A stretch of 64,000 bases of DNA from Chrysomallon squamiferum (taxonomy: Eukaryota > Mollusca > Gastropoda > Neomphalida > Peltospiridae). The notes under the pieces are model-generated. The model did no database searches, was not told the origin of the DNA, and was given only the letters and a program-made list of their open reading frames with translations. Shown here piece after piece: positions 1-14,118 of this stretch. A program made the translations under genes and the position numbers. The stretch spans positions 5,878,058-5,942,057 of the forward strand of contig CM022666.1 in the NCBI GenBank assembly GCA_012295275.1, in the 5' to 3' direction. Numbering within the stretch: the first letter of the stretch is position 1; the number at the start of each line of letters is the position of its first letter.

Positions 1-606
1 AGTGAAAACAAAACAAAAACAATACCTCTGACAACATAAAAGATAATTCAGATCAAGCCCAGCTATAAAATTATGAGACATATATGCTAGTCGGTGAAAA
101 CAATATTTAATATCAATATACAAGGTACTTGTAAGTGTGCTCATACATAAAATATTGCCTGTTATGGTCTGTGAGGTATTATTAATACCACACAGTCTAT
201 GTAAGGACACAGACATTTAGTAATGGGCAATACTAAGTCTATTCAAATATTTAATAGAATTTATTGCCATTTGCATACTTTAATGTCATGAATTTTTATT
301 ATTTCTCTTTTTCATATATATATTTTTTATTTTTTTATTTCCTTCTTTGTTATTTATTATTTTCATCATTTTATATTTAATTTGTTGTGGTTTTTTTTTT
401 TGTCTTCACTGTTAACAAGTGATACTAAAAAGAAAAAGAATGAGAGATGGACAGAAGAAGGGATAGACAGAAAACAAATGAACTAAAATGTTATCAGTAA
501 TAGATATAGTTTGCTTCTTGAAGGTTAATTTGTTTGGGAGGTTTACTAGAAGGATATTGTTTTATTTGTGTATGTATTCGAGTACACTAGTCTACATACA
601 TATGCG

Positions 607-647
<41 letters not shown>

Positions 648-690
648 ATGCATTCGTGTGTGCATGTGTGTGTGTGTGTGTGTATGTGCA
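607..690. repeat. (TG)n microsatellite, interrupted
   Basis: TG dinucleotide runs broken by a short GCATGCATTCG segment. Frames through it give only Val-Cys repeats and are not genes. A second TG run lies at about 1368-1412 and a T20 run near 1481. Confidence 0.9.
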
Positions 691-1364
691 TATGTGTTTG
701 TGTGTTTCGTTAGTGTGGTTATATGATTAAAACATTACAAATACCATTCTTCTTTCAGAGTTTGCAACCTACTCTTTCTTTTCTTATTTTCTTCTTAAAT
801 TCTCTATAAATACCAAAATCTCACATATATTCCAAAAGGATATTTCTTCTTTTTTCTTCTTCTTCTTTTTTTTTTTTTTTTTTTTTTTTTGTTTTGTGCT
901 TTTCCTTAACCTTTTAATCTTTTCTATCTACCTCTCAGGTAACCATGGCAACAGCTGACCAGAATGGTCAGTGCACCTGACACCAGCTTTGTAGCATCTC
1001 TGGCATTAATTTCCTCCCCCCTGCCTCTCTGTTTTGCCATCAAAATGCAAGGGACCCAGGGCTTCCTGGACAGCAAAGTCAGCCATTACTTAACAGCATT
1101 CATCCATCATTCAACAGCAGTTTAAAATATTTCTACATGCTTTTGACACCTACCAGAGACCGAAGAGCGACATACTTTTATGTAGGTCGTTTTGAAGGTG
1201 TTTGTTGTTGTTGCTGTTGCAGTAGTAGTGGTAGTGGTAGTGGTGGGTGGTGGTGGTGGTGTTGGTGTTGGTTTAAAAATGGATGACAGACAAGTTATGT
1301 GGATAGAGGGAGGGTGGTTATATGTATTGAAATCAGAAAATGATGTGGATCAGAATGTTGTATA

Positions 1365-1415
<51 letters not shown>

Positions 1416-1734
1416 AACTTGGTAACTCTCATCAACATATATTTCATGTAAACAAGAAATAACATAGTAGACCTAAATCTTTTTTTTTTTTTTTTTTTTT
1501 GTTAAATTATCATAACTTTATACTTGAATGGTAACCCTGAAGATAAAATTAATATCTGGCAACTCAAAGAATGTTACATTTCACCATCTCCTCCAAAACA
1601 AGACTAGACCCAAGGTATGTAACATCTAAACATATAAAAAAAAATGAAATAACAACAAAAAACCTATAAAGCTGTGTTTAAACAGTAATGTGGCAAAAAC
1701 AAAAATGGTTCAAGTATGCTTTTTCTAAAGTGAT

Positions 1735-2030
1735 GGTGTTTCTGTTAAATATTTATCACAAACTCATGTTGTTTCTGTTAAATATTTATCATAAACTCAT
1801 GTTGTTTTGGTTAAATATTTATCATATGTTGGTTGCGTTCATTTATAAAAAAAATTCAGGTTCTTTCTGTTAAATACTTAACATTTATCATGTTCTATTA
1901 AATACAAATAAACTTATGATAAATGTTGTTTCACTTAAATACTTATCATAAACACATGTTGTTTTTCTTAAATACTATCATACACCAGTGTTGTTTTTGT
2001 TAAATACTTATTACAAGTATTTAACAATCT
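1735..2030. repeat. Degenerate ~33-bp tandem repeat
   Basis: The phrase 'TGTTTCTGTTAAATATTTAT' followed by 'CATAAACTCATGT' recurs about eight or nine times with increasing divergence. It is a decayed minisatellite; no gene is supported here. Confidence 0.75.
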
Positions 2031-5000
2031 GAACATGAGTTTGTGATGAGCAAATCCAGAAGATGAGTGTACAATAATTGACACTGGCACCTGCCAGAAT
2101 TCTTCAGCAGTAGGCATTACAGCATGTGTGTGTGTGTGTGTGTGTGTGCATGTGTGTTGGATGACACTAGCAGTCAGAACACAACAACACACAATTAAGA
2201 ATGGATCTGCTCAAATGGATTTGTGGAGGCCCAAACCTTAAAGTTACCAGCTACCTCTCTCTCTCTCTCTCTCTCTCTCATCAAACAAATCCACTTATTA
2301 CCAGCCATATCATGCAAAAAAATACCTGCATCAGCATTCAAATATGGAGCAGACTAATTTTTTGTGGCAATTATTTAACTATCAATAACACTTTCCCATT
2401 CTGCCACTTGCTGTAGAAATAACCCTCATTGCGACGCCATTCAGGAACAAAAAGCAGAGCCGAATTCAAATCCACTTTCCCATGAAACGGCACAATGGAT
2501 GCGATCTCTTTTTATCGTTACTTCATAAGCTGCAAGGCAGCCACGGATATATATATACACCAGGCAGGCTGCCTGGCCATGCGTGAAATAGCAAAAGCAG
2601 GGCCACACATCGTACACATTATTAATATTTTATTGTGTGTTATGGTAGTAAAAGATCATAAAGAGAGACCTGAATCGTGTTATCGCTGTATATGATTATC
2701 TATTTTTCGGACGTCATTTCTCGTGCACACTTTGAAGCAAGGGGGAACGCATGCTGTGGAGAGATGAGCTGCATTTGTCCACAGCGAGGTTTGACAATGT
2801 GAAGTGTCGCATGGTTCAGAGATGAAAGGGGGAAAAAAAAGGAAGAAAGATTTGTATTTAAGCACCTTCTCTAACCTACCCCATGGTAACGAGTTCCTAC
2901 CCCCCATACCAAAACCAACTGTGGTGAAAAATAAAATGTAATATGTGAGTTACACTAAGGTCTAGGCAATTCAGTTCACATAATAAATGATATGTAAATT
3001 AATAAGACTGTTTAGCTACTAAACATTGCATCTTGTTACTCTCTCGTTTTTTTTTTTTTTTTTTACTCCATCTTTTCATGTCTGCTCTCTTCTTATTTAC
3101 CATCCCTCTTTTCCTTTCTTTTTACTTTCTCCCCATCTTTTTATGTCTTAATTTAATTTATTTTAATTTATTTTTCTTATTTCTTGTACCTGTCTCCACA
3201 CACACACACACACACACAGATCTCAGAAACAAAACACACAAATCTGAAGTGGAGATTCTGAGTTGTTCCATCATTTTCCAGTTAACTTGTTCGCTCACAT
3301 TTCAGTAAAATTACTCCCTGGCTTTTCAGTTAACTTTACTCCCTTACATTTCAGTGAAGTTGTTGTTCCATTCATTTTTCTGCAAAAGTTATCCCTTCAC
3401 ATCTCAGCGAAGTTTAAACTGTGTTCCCCAATTTTCCAATCAATAACTACCAGAACTGGTTGAGGTTCAGGCGAGTAACAAGACAAATTTTCTTTTTAAC
3501 ATGAAAATACAGCAGATATTGCACGCCCTCCAATTTACATTTGACAAAACGGAATATGATCTGTGTTTGCATAATGCCACGATGACTCATGACGTCCTTC
3601 ATTAACTTTGGAACATCCCTTGTTAGATATTCTTATAAAAAAAAATTTTTTTTAAATGTTTTAGATTTGTATCGAGACATTTTGTTTCTGTATTGAAGTA
3701 ATATTGGCATTATGCAAAATTACACTTATAATAAAGATTTATTTTTTTCTAAAATAAAATATAATAAAAATAATAATAATAAAGAAAAATAAGAAATATA
3801 ATAAACAAATACAAAAACAAAAGCAAAAACAAAAAAAAACTAAAAAATAATAAAATAAAAACAAAAATAATAGTAATAGTAATAATAATAATAAATAAAT
3901 AATAATAACCAGTCCAAAATAATAATAATAATTATAAACTTAATAAATAAATAATAAAAATAAAATAATAATAATAATTTTTAAAATATCCAAAAGTAAG
4001 AAATAAAACAATAAAATAAAATGGATTCTTTAATAAAATAAAATAAAAAGGAAAAAAAAAAAAGTAAAAAAAAAAAAAAATCATTCTTCTTCCAAGACAA
4101 CACAACAAGACGAAACCAGAGTCAGAATTAAATAAAGGAAAAGATAATATTACCCACATTTAGTATCAAATTGAAGTTTATATGAATATTAATCAGCAAC
4201 AAATGAATATTAATCATCTGCAATCTTTGTACAGCTGGCAAGTTAATATCTATGACTTTGTATTTCATTGCAGTTAATTTAGTTTGTTGCAATGAATACG
4301 TCCAGAATCCAACTTCGCAGTAATACGTCATTTTTGGAGCCGTTAAGAAAATGTCCGCCTAACTTCGCTGTCGAAATGGAATACTTTGTTTACGACCTGG
4401 CTAAATGAAAATTTTATAAAATAAATGCATTTTCTCTATATTTAACACGACAGAAATGAATAAAATGGAAAAAAAAAAAAAAAATTCTTTGAAATAATAG
4501 CATTAGGTTCTGTAATATTGTGTTTTGTGGAATGGTGCATTTATCAAATGGGGAAAGAGTTAAAAAAAAAAATGTTTTGAACAGTTGGAAGAGTAAAATT
4601 ATCAAACTGCTGATCTTCACAGTGTTTAAGCTCTTACAGAAAGGTGTATTTTTACATTTTGTTTTTATTCTTTTTTTACACTGGAATGATATGTTATCAT
4701 TTTAACACTATAGTTGTTTGTCTATTTTTTTTTTTTTTTTTTAACGTAAAATGAAAAATAAATTTTATAGCTATATAAAATGCAGTTTTTAATATATTAA
4801 AAATCCCTAAATACATAAAAATATTTTTAAAATTTTTAAAAATTAAAATAAAGTATAAATTAAGAAAGAAATTGAGGCCAGCTGTTCTTGCTTAAAACAA
4901 TTCTTTACATAAAATGTTTCTATATGAAACAAAGATAAAGAAATAAAAGCCATAGTATTTTTAGCAGATATATTAACACTTCCTTCAAAATAATTTCTAA

Positions 5001-6062
5001 AATAAAATGTTTGCACCTATATTAAAATTAGCCATATGATTTGAATTTAATTTTTTTTTTAATAAAACTTAATATCTTCAACTTTTTTTTTTTTATGATC
5101 TCTTTAAATAAATTTACTAAATAATTTCACTAAATATTATGAACTGTTTTAACTTTATCTGTTAACAATCTCTTTAAATTTATTTATGAACTCAAACTAA
5201 AATCTTTTATGAATTAGTCTTGTTTAAATTTATACACTAAACTTTTTACATACACAACCCTAAGAACTGTTTAATTTATGATCTGCTTGTTTATGAACCA
5301 CTCTCAACATTTATGTATAAACTATTTTAATTTGTTTACACATTAATCTTTTTAAATTTATTTATGAACTAACCTCTTCATTACACAAACGAACTGATAT
5401 ATGACAACAGCATAAAAAGGGTATCTACAGCAAGACCTGTTGTATTTTTTATGTAAACCTTTAAACATGTTATATATTAGTTTAAGAAACTGTTACTGAT
5501 GGAGAAACTAGATATATTAAACAAAAAATTTAAAATCTTTATGAGAATTAAACATAAATTATTAAAAACAACTTCATGATAAAAACTACAGCAATTAATA
5601 AAAAAATTATTAAAAATAATTACAAAACAAACAATAAATTCCCATAAAAATGCCTATGTAGTTCCAAGAAAAAAAAACCCAAAACCCCAAAGGACTTAAA
5701 AACACAAAACATTATCTAATAAACTCAAAACATACAAATAAAATCTTTTGAGTTTATAAAACCCCAAAATGGCTAATGAACCCTAAAACACAAAAATCAG
5801 CCCCCAATTTCATAGAAAACAAAATTGATGATGGTCTAAAGTTTTAAATTCTCTTCTGAATTCAATAGTTCAACCTTTCTTTTCTCTATTAACCTGTCTA
5901 AATCTAAAACCAGCATTAAGAAGCATGAGAATATGAAAATTATTATACAACAGCCTAAACTTTTATATTATTATTATAACACAGTTACATGACATTCATG
6001 ATTTTATTAACAGAAAAGATGAATAAATAATCAAATCTCTCCTTAAATACTTGATGTTTTCC

Positions 6063-7180
6063 CTTGATAATTTCAGTGCCCAGTACAGTGTGTCTTAATC
6101 ATTTTAGTGTATGGCCCAGTGTGCCTTAATCATTTTAGTGTCTGGCTCACTGTCTTAATCATTTTAGTGTCTGGTTCAATGTTCCTTAATCATTTTAGTG
6201 TTTGGTTCAGTGTGCCTTAATCATTTTAGTGTTTGGTTCAGTGTGCCTTAATCATTTTAATGTCTGGCCTAGTGTGTCTTAATCATTTTAGTGTCTGGCT
6301 CAGTGTGTCTTAATCATTTTAGTGTTTGGCTCAGTGTGTCTTAATCATTTTAGTGTCTGTCTGGCTCAGTGTGTCTTAACCATTTTAGTGTCTGGCTCAG
6401 TCTGTCTTAATCATTTTAGGGTCTGCTTCAATGTGCCTTAATCATTTTAGTGTTTGGTTCAGTGTGCCTTAATCATTTTAATGTCTGGCCCAGTGTGTCT
6501 TAATCATTTTAGTGTTTGGTTCAATGTGCCTAAATCATTTTAGTGTCTGGTTCAATGTGCCGTAATCATTTTAATGTCTGGCTCAGTGTCTTAATCATTT
6601 TAGTGTCTGGTCCAGTGTGCCTTAATCATTTTAGTGTCTGGTCCAGTGTGCCTTAATCATTTTAGTGTCTAGTTCAATGTGCCTTAATCATTTTAGTGTC
6701 TGGTTCAATGTGCCTTAATCATTTTACTGTCTGGCTCAGTGTGCCTTAACCATTTTAGTGTCTGGCTCAGTGTGCCTTAATCATTTTAGTGTCTGGCTCA
6801 GTGTGCCTTAATCATTTTAGTGTTTGGTTCAATGTGCCTTAACCATTTTAGTGTCTGGCTCAGTGTGCCTTAATCATTTTAGTGTTTTGTTCAATGTGCC
6901 TTAATCATTTTAGTGTTTGGTTCAGTGTGCCTTAATCATTTTAGTGTTTGGTTCAATGTGACTTAATCATTTTAGTGTTTGGTTCAGTGTGCCTTAATCA
7001 TTTTAGTGTTTGGTTCAATGTGCCTTAATCATTTTAGTGTTTTGTTCAATGTGCATTAATTATTTTAGTGTCTAATTCAGTGTGCCTTAATCATTTTAGT
7101 GTCTGTTTCAATGTGTCTTGATGATTTTACTGTTTGGTTCAATGTGCCTTAATCATTTTAGTGTTTGTTTCAATGTGCCT
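6063..7180. repeat. 31-bp minisatellite, ~35 copies
   Basis: The unit is about 31 bp, built on 'CTTAATCATTTTAGTGTCTG' followed by 'GCTCAGTGTGC'. It repeats head to tail for about 1.1 kb. The 'TTAATCATTTTAGTGT' core is nearly invariant, while the remainder alternates between GGCTCAGTG, GGTTCAGTG and GGTTCAATG types. A few units are shorter, for example near 6145 and 6585. Confidence 0.95.
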
Positions 7181-7221
7181 TGAGATAACATAACTGCTAT
7201 AACTCCAGTTTCACAATGAAT

Positions 7222-7224
<3 letters not shown>

Positions 7225-7252
<28 letters not shown>
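7225..7252. repeat. (GACA)n microsatellite
   Basis: Seven GACA units lie just downstream of the 31-bp minisatellite. Confidence 0.9.
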
Positions 7253-7253
<1 letters not shown>

Positions 7254-7379
7254 TCTGTACCATAACCTTTGTGGCCCACTGTGAGTGAACTGGAGACTGA
7301 GTCATTTGTTATTAGAAATGGAGAAAGCTGACAGGCAATTATCTAGCTTCACTAAACGTGTCTGTCGAATCACCACTCA

Positions 7380-7860
7380 AATTTGACACATTCTCAAATT
7401 AAAATATCTCGTTAGAATTTAGTGCTGAAATTACCAATAAGTAACTGTTAGATACTTGGTGTTCACATTTTGCAGCAACTCACCATTTTGTTGGAAGTCA
7501 GGGCTCAAATTACCATTAAGTAATTGTTAGATATTCGGTGTTCAAATTTTGCAGTATCTGTCCGTTTTGTTAGAAGTTAAGTTCTCAAATTATCGAAAGT
7601 AGCCATTTTTGTGAAAATTTACTGGTTCTAATTAGAATTATTATTACTGAACATTTTGTTAGAATTTGTTGTTATATTTTAGTTTTAAACTTGACAAAAA
7701 GTAACTATTCTGTTAAATTTTAGCATTCAGATTATCAAAAGTAATCAGTTTTTATTATAATTTAGTGTTAAAATTGTGAAAAGTTACTTTTTTTCAAATC
7801 TGGTGTTCAAATTATCTGCAGTGACAAGTTTGCTAAAATTTTGAATTATCAAAAATGTAG
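7380..7860. repeat. Degenerate 45-90 bp tandem repeat
   Basis: Phrases such as 'GTTAGAATTTAGTG', 'TTCAAATTA' and 'AAAAGTAACT' recur at roughly regular spacing with heavy divergence. Similar decayed arrays lie at about 5090-5400, 9100-9430, 12340-12600 and 14030-14640. Confidence 0.55.
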
Positions 7861-8842
7861 TGTTGATATTCTTTAAGAACCAACTTCTTTTTTCTTGTTT
7901 GTTTTTAATTTATTTCTTCTTTTTAAAATTATGTAAAATGCCAAATCTGGAAAACAAATATAAACCTCCAAATCTTAAAGTTTTTTAGGTTATTAATATT
8001 TAAATGCTTAAGTATATAGTTAAAATAGCTGTTACTGAATAACATGCATTCAAACAACATATATATACAAAAATTAAAAAGATTCTTTGAATTTACTGCA
8101 AACTTTGATATACCAGTTTAATGTTTAATTTTTTTTATTTTTTTATTTTTTTATTTTTTATTTTCTTAAACATACAAATATGCATTAAAAAAATCTCTGA
8201 ACAAAACAAACAAAAAAAATATGAGAAAAAAACCAAGAACAAGCTGACAGCAAGAAGCAATAAAAATAATAATAACCACAATAAAAAAAATAAACAAACA
8301 ATTATTCTAATCCTCCCTGGCTAAATACATGTAATCCGCCCACAAAAACAAAACCAGAAATCACCACTACATTATTGAGCAATGAAAAAAAAGCTGACAC
8401 TAAGAACTTATAACTGGGAAAATGATCACACTTTTCCACCCAATGAGATAGCTGTAATGGGGAGCATGCCTACTGCCATAAAATGGTACTAAACATGTCA
8501 TAAAAACTTGTATGATACGACAAGCCAAGCAAAGACGATTGAAGGAATGGGTGCACGCGATATTATTTTGCATTGGCCACAAACTAGGCCATCAAAGCAA
8601 GTCAGATGCCTTTTAATGTTGCTTTTATAGACACACAATCTCATTAGCATTTTATCCAAAGAGTGGTTGACAATGCCAACTTAACAGTCGTCAAATCATA
8701 TTTTGTGCTTGGATTTTGTTTACTGCTTCTTAATAAGGATAAAGTTGCTAAATGTTAATTAAAACAGATTTCTGTTGATAAATGATTATTGACTCTTGGC
8801 TGATATTTTTCAGGTTATCTATATTTTAAATTTTTTATAATA

Positions 8843-8844
<2 letters not shown>

Positions 8845-8898
<54 letters not shown>
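8845..8898. repeat. (GA)27 microsatellite
   Basis: An uninterrupted GA dinucleotide run of about 54 bp. It is followed by an AAT trinucleotide run at about 8977-9018. Confidence 0.95.
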
Positions 8899-8901
<3 letters not shown>

Positions 8902-8974
8902 AAAAGAGAAAGATGTCTCAAAGTGATTGTTTAAAATCAACATATTTTCACATGAAAATAACACCAAAAAATTA

Positions 8975-9018
<44 letters not shown>

Positions 9019-12000
9019 GTGATTATTTAGTTTAATCTAGCTTATATTAATTAACAGTTAAATATTAAAATTCATACTGTAGATGTGTGGCTGAAACCAG
9101 CTTAGTTTTTAAAATAGAGTTGGAAATTGTCTAGTTTACACTTGCTTAAATTTTGAAATTGATACATAAGTTGTCTATCTCAAATAAGTTTAAACATTAA
9201 AATTCACACAAAAACTATTCAGTTTGAACTAGCCTAAATTTTAAAACTGATATACGTAAGTTGTCTGGCTCAAAAAAGTTTAAATATTATCATTCACACA
9301 GAAATTGTCAAGTTCAAACTAGCTTAAATATTAAAATAAACACACAGAAGTAGTCTAGTTCAAACATCAAAAATCACACAAGCTCAAACTCAACTCAAAT
9401 ATTTAAAATTCACACAAGAGGTGTCTAGCTTGAATTCACACAGGATGCAGGTAACAGTTAATGGTGTAGCTGAACTGAAATCAGTGTGGATGAGTGACCA
9501 GTCAGTTTTATATTTCATTTAACAGGAATTTTAGTCATCTGTCAATCTCAAATTAATGGCTGAACCACAACCCACAGTGGTGACCTTTTGACTGAAAAGC
9601 TGAAGATATTTCATTAGTGTGTATTAGTATTCGGAATTTCAGAGTTTATATCTGACATTTTAAGTACTGTTTAACTTTGACATTTATGAGAGTTTATATA
9701 AAGGAAAAAGTAATATCAGTAATGTGTGTTTTAAAAATGATTAATAAGTCATATGAATAATTTAAATTTGTCATGTCTTCGGTATATCTGGTTTAAAATG
9801 TTCTTGCAGGGTTTTGTATCTGAAGGTTTTTTTTATTATAATTATTGTAAAATAGACAGAGATATAATCATAAGCTGTAAAACATTTTTAGTAATTATAT
9901 AAATTTAAAAAATAAAATAAAAAAGGTTAAATATAAGAAATAATGGTTACAAATACACCTCAAAAAAGCAAATAAAATATTTTAAAATTATTAATATACA
10001 TGAATGTATTTTATTATCATAATTTTTTAATATATTTTAAAATTAAAGATTTTTTTTTTAAATGTCTTAATACATAATTTTTGTAATTTTATTTTTCTTT
10101 TTTTCACACATTAGGTCTATTTCTCAGACATGAGCAGTGGTTAGAATGGTATATAACCAAGTAAGTCGATGCCAGGGATCTATCTATCTATCCATGACTA
10201 GCTCTGGCCCTTTATTTCTACACTAAACCATGTCCTAACTAATTTATTATGTTGTTAAATGAGAAAAGTTTTGGCCTTACAACAATAGGCTTTCATCTTT
10301 CCTGCAGAGTGGCCTACAGTAAAGAAACCAAGACAATATCTGTCACTGTGAAAATACAACACATGCATTAAGAGCAGAAAATACTATGATACACATCTCT
10401 ATGGACATTAGCCATGCCTCACTGGTCTGGCCTTGGGGTGGGTCCATCTGTCACCAGCTGGCTGGCCAGAACTGACCAGTCTGACTTGACCATTCAGTTT
10501 GTCTTGACAAGCATGCTGAAAATCGTTGTAATGTTAGTGGTTATGAAAAGGAAACCACATCAAGCTTGATTAGAAGGTGCCTTAGTAGTTAGGACTTTGT
10601 AACTGCAAGTGAAAAACCTCTCCACAAAAGTAAAACGAATGAATGGCACCTCGACACGTTTTAACATTGATGGTTATTAGCTATCTGTCAAAATGAATTT
10701 CTGCGGTATTGATGATTATGAAGAAGAAACCCACTTTTGCCATTCCGCTGACTGCTCTTATTGACTGGCAGCCATGAAATTTGATTAGCACCTTCTCATG
10801 AATTGGAACAAATTTGATAAGTAATCAAGTAGTGGCTGGAATAGAAAGTAGACCAGTAAGAGACCTGGTGAAAATTCATCACCAGACTGTCTAATATTAG
10901 GTCTACATTCTTTGTCTCATGATAATTAATACAATAGTTTTAATACCAAACTCTGGGTAGCACTGAAATAAAACATGATAATTAAAAAAAAAAAAAAATT
11001 AAATATGTAGGCCTATGTGGTCTATTCATTTCAAATAATCATAATGCAAATTAATATTTTTTCTTGTCTGCATGTGTGTATATGTTGCATGTGATTTTTT
11101 TTTTTTTTTTTTTACGTTTTCCTTGTTAATTATTTTGATATATTATTTATGTTTTGTTGTTGCTAAAAAAATGTTGTTATCCATCTACCAAGATGCTGTA
11201 GAAACCAAAATTTTCTTACAAATTTTCTTGTGACTAGAATTGATAAAAAATCATAAAAAATCCCTTCTTTTTACACATCCTCGAAATATACTTCTTTTTT
11301 TTTTAACTTTGTACAACTTAAATTTTTTTTACAAAAACAGATTTATACAATTAAACTTCACTCATTGCAAACAATATCTGTCTGAAAGACACCAGTGTCA
11401 GAAGAACCACATGAGGGCACTACCAGCTGTTTCCATTACTCAGCAGTCTAATTAGCATATTCAGAGAGGAAGGCCTAACTGCTGGGCTTTGTCCAGCTGT
11501 CATTGTCCAGTCGTTCTGGCCATCACAGGCTGGTCACATAATCACACATAGGTGTGTAACCAGTATTATATATCCGATGTGCTATTGTCCACACAAATAA
11601 TCACGTGTTGAATTTGTCAACACCAAGTAATGAGAAGTAAACTATAAAAACCTGTTTTCGTTTGGAATTTGTACCTAGCCATGATCACCTATTAAGGATA
11701 TATTACATACTGTTACAGATACATGCTTAAAAAACACACCTTTGTATACATTTAATTAAGTACCTAGTTTTATTGAAATCTGCAAGTTTGATTTTTCTTT
11801 AGTATTTAACATGTTATATACATTATATATACGACTAGCAGTCATGTAATTGTGGGTTTATAACACATTATGCAGCGTAGCGTCACAATATATCTCACTT
11901 CAAGGGAAAGGGGAGGGCAAGGATTATATATTAATCTATTATGCTTTGAGCAATAGTGGTGGGTTGGTGGTGAGATTATGCACCATCAGTCAAACATCAA

Positions 12001-14063
12001 GTAAAAGGGGTGGGAGTGTGGAGAAACAATTTATCTAAATCAAGCAATGAGACATTGATTTATCAATAGCAGCTGTCAGGTTTATGTTTTGTGTATTGTG
12101 TTTTTTTTTTTTTCTGAAAATAAAACCAGATGCTGCAAGCGATGTTGACAAAACACTGTTTCTAAAAGTGTAACATAATTTTCAATAATCAAACAATGGT
12201 TAATATTATTCCACCATAAAGAAGCCACTGGTTTCTGTATGTGTAACACGAAAAGTATATTGTAATATTCAATAGTCAGCAGATGATTCCATGATAAAGA
12301 TTTTTCTTTCTCTCTGTGACTTTACAGTAAATTATTTGATAAAAATGACTACTTAATGTGAATAAAACATGAAATATTTTGCATCATTGGTTACTGGATA
12401 TGATATGCCTAGTGTATTGTTCTATATCAGTGACTGTAATAAATAATTTGTTATTACTGTCTGCTGGATATCACATGAATAGTGTATTAATTTGTAACAG
12501 TGGATGACTTTTTTATCACTGGCTACTGGATATGTTATTATTATGATGCATTATTGTGTAGCTGTGGCAACAGTTAATGACTTTGAATCACTGGCTAAAG
12601 CTGGCTAAAACAGGTAATGGTTAGTCAGTTACAAAATCACTCAAACTGGAACTAATACTAAATGTGAATAAAACATTATTCTGCATCAATGGCTAATGAA
12701 AACAAAAACAAACAAAAAAAAGAAAACAAAAAATGATTCTAAAATTGCAGATAATTTAAAAATTTGTTCTGAAGTTAATAATAATAATTTCAAACACAGC
12801 TTAGCAGTCTATCTTTTTCACAAATAACCACAAAAACTAAAAAAAAATCACCACGTCAAAATTATACTGATGCTGTTCTGTATTATTAAAATAATTAACG
12901 TGCTGTATAATCAGCAACATGTTGGAAACATTGTGTAATATTTAAATCACAATAATCTTTGATGACATCATCCTTAAGCTGAGATTTTCAATATTAACTG
13001 GGATAAAGGGTAATTAGTATCTGTTCTTATTAAAAGCGTCATTGTATGTGGTCTATCATGTTGTGTAACAGTCTACACTAGATCTAAGGTGATATCCGTG
13101 TTTTGTTCTGGGTTTAATATAAAATGATACGACATCCTTCGAGTTACGTAACACAGATATGACCACCTGCCATTTCCTTTTTACTTTGTGGTGTAAAATT
13201 ATTTTTCTTTTCCATTTATATTTTCTGTTTCTTAATTCATATCTGGTTATGTATATGCATGTTTGTATGTGTGTGTCTGTGTCTATGCATGTATATGTAT
13301 GTGTTTGCATGTCAGCGTGTGTATGTATGTACACACGTATGCATGTATGTGCACGTGTTCATAAACAAATAAATATGTTTTTCACATTTTCAAATTGTTT
13401 AAAGATGTTTTCAGTATCATTCATAAGTGGATCCTGAATTTTAGTTCAAGAATAAAATGTTTGTATGATCTATTTAAGGAAGTGAAATGACAAATTTAAG
13501 GTATGCCGGTATTAATTTCTTGGACACACTATACACATACATTAACTTAAATAATGCATACCAAGGTGTCGCTTTCATGTCTTTCCTTCTAAGAGGGTAT
13601 TATTTATAAATTCCAGAAATAAGCTATGAGTAAATATGGTATCTGTTCACGATTATATAAATATGAAGAAAATTTAAAGACTATTTTAAAATATTCCATT
13701 GTTTAATAAAAAAAATATAAAAAATTAAAATTGTATATTACTGAATGAAAAAAAGAAAATGGAACTTTTTTGTAATTCTTTAAGATTATATTTTAAGAAT
13801 TTATATATATTTGTTTTTAATTTGAAACTATTGTTGAACAACTACATTTTAAAATTTATAATTCATTTTATGTGAAAAAAATCTTACTGTTTTTAATTAT
13901 TAAATGTTTATTTTGTTTGTTTGTGGGTTTTTACAGTTATATAATGTTTATATATGAAATCTGAGTATGCTATTAAATAAGTATTAAATTTTATACTTCT
14001 GAACGTCAGTTTTTCAATTTTGTAATGTTAAATAATTTGTACCTAATTTCAATTTATCTATTT

Positions 14064-14066
<3 letters not shown>

Positions 14067-14110
<44 letters not shown>
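14067..14110. repeat. (AT)n microsatellite
   Basis: A perfect AT run of about 44 bp followed by T10, inside AT-rich non-coding sequence. Confidence 0.95.

Positions 14111-14118
<8 letters not shown>

Noticed and set aside
488-730. 80-codon frame with Val-Cys repeats
   Set aside because: Generated by a TG microsatellite; no domain. The same applies to 1192-1416, 13056-13437, 16689-16901 and the TG/CA frames in the TNF introns.
6063-7180. Possible CRISPR-like array
   Set aside because: Units are contiguous 31-bp tandem copies without unique spacers, in a eukaryotic genome.
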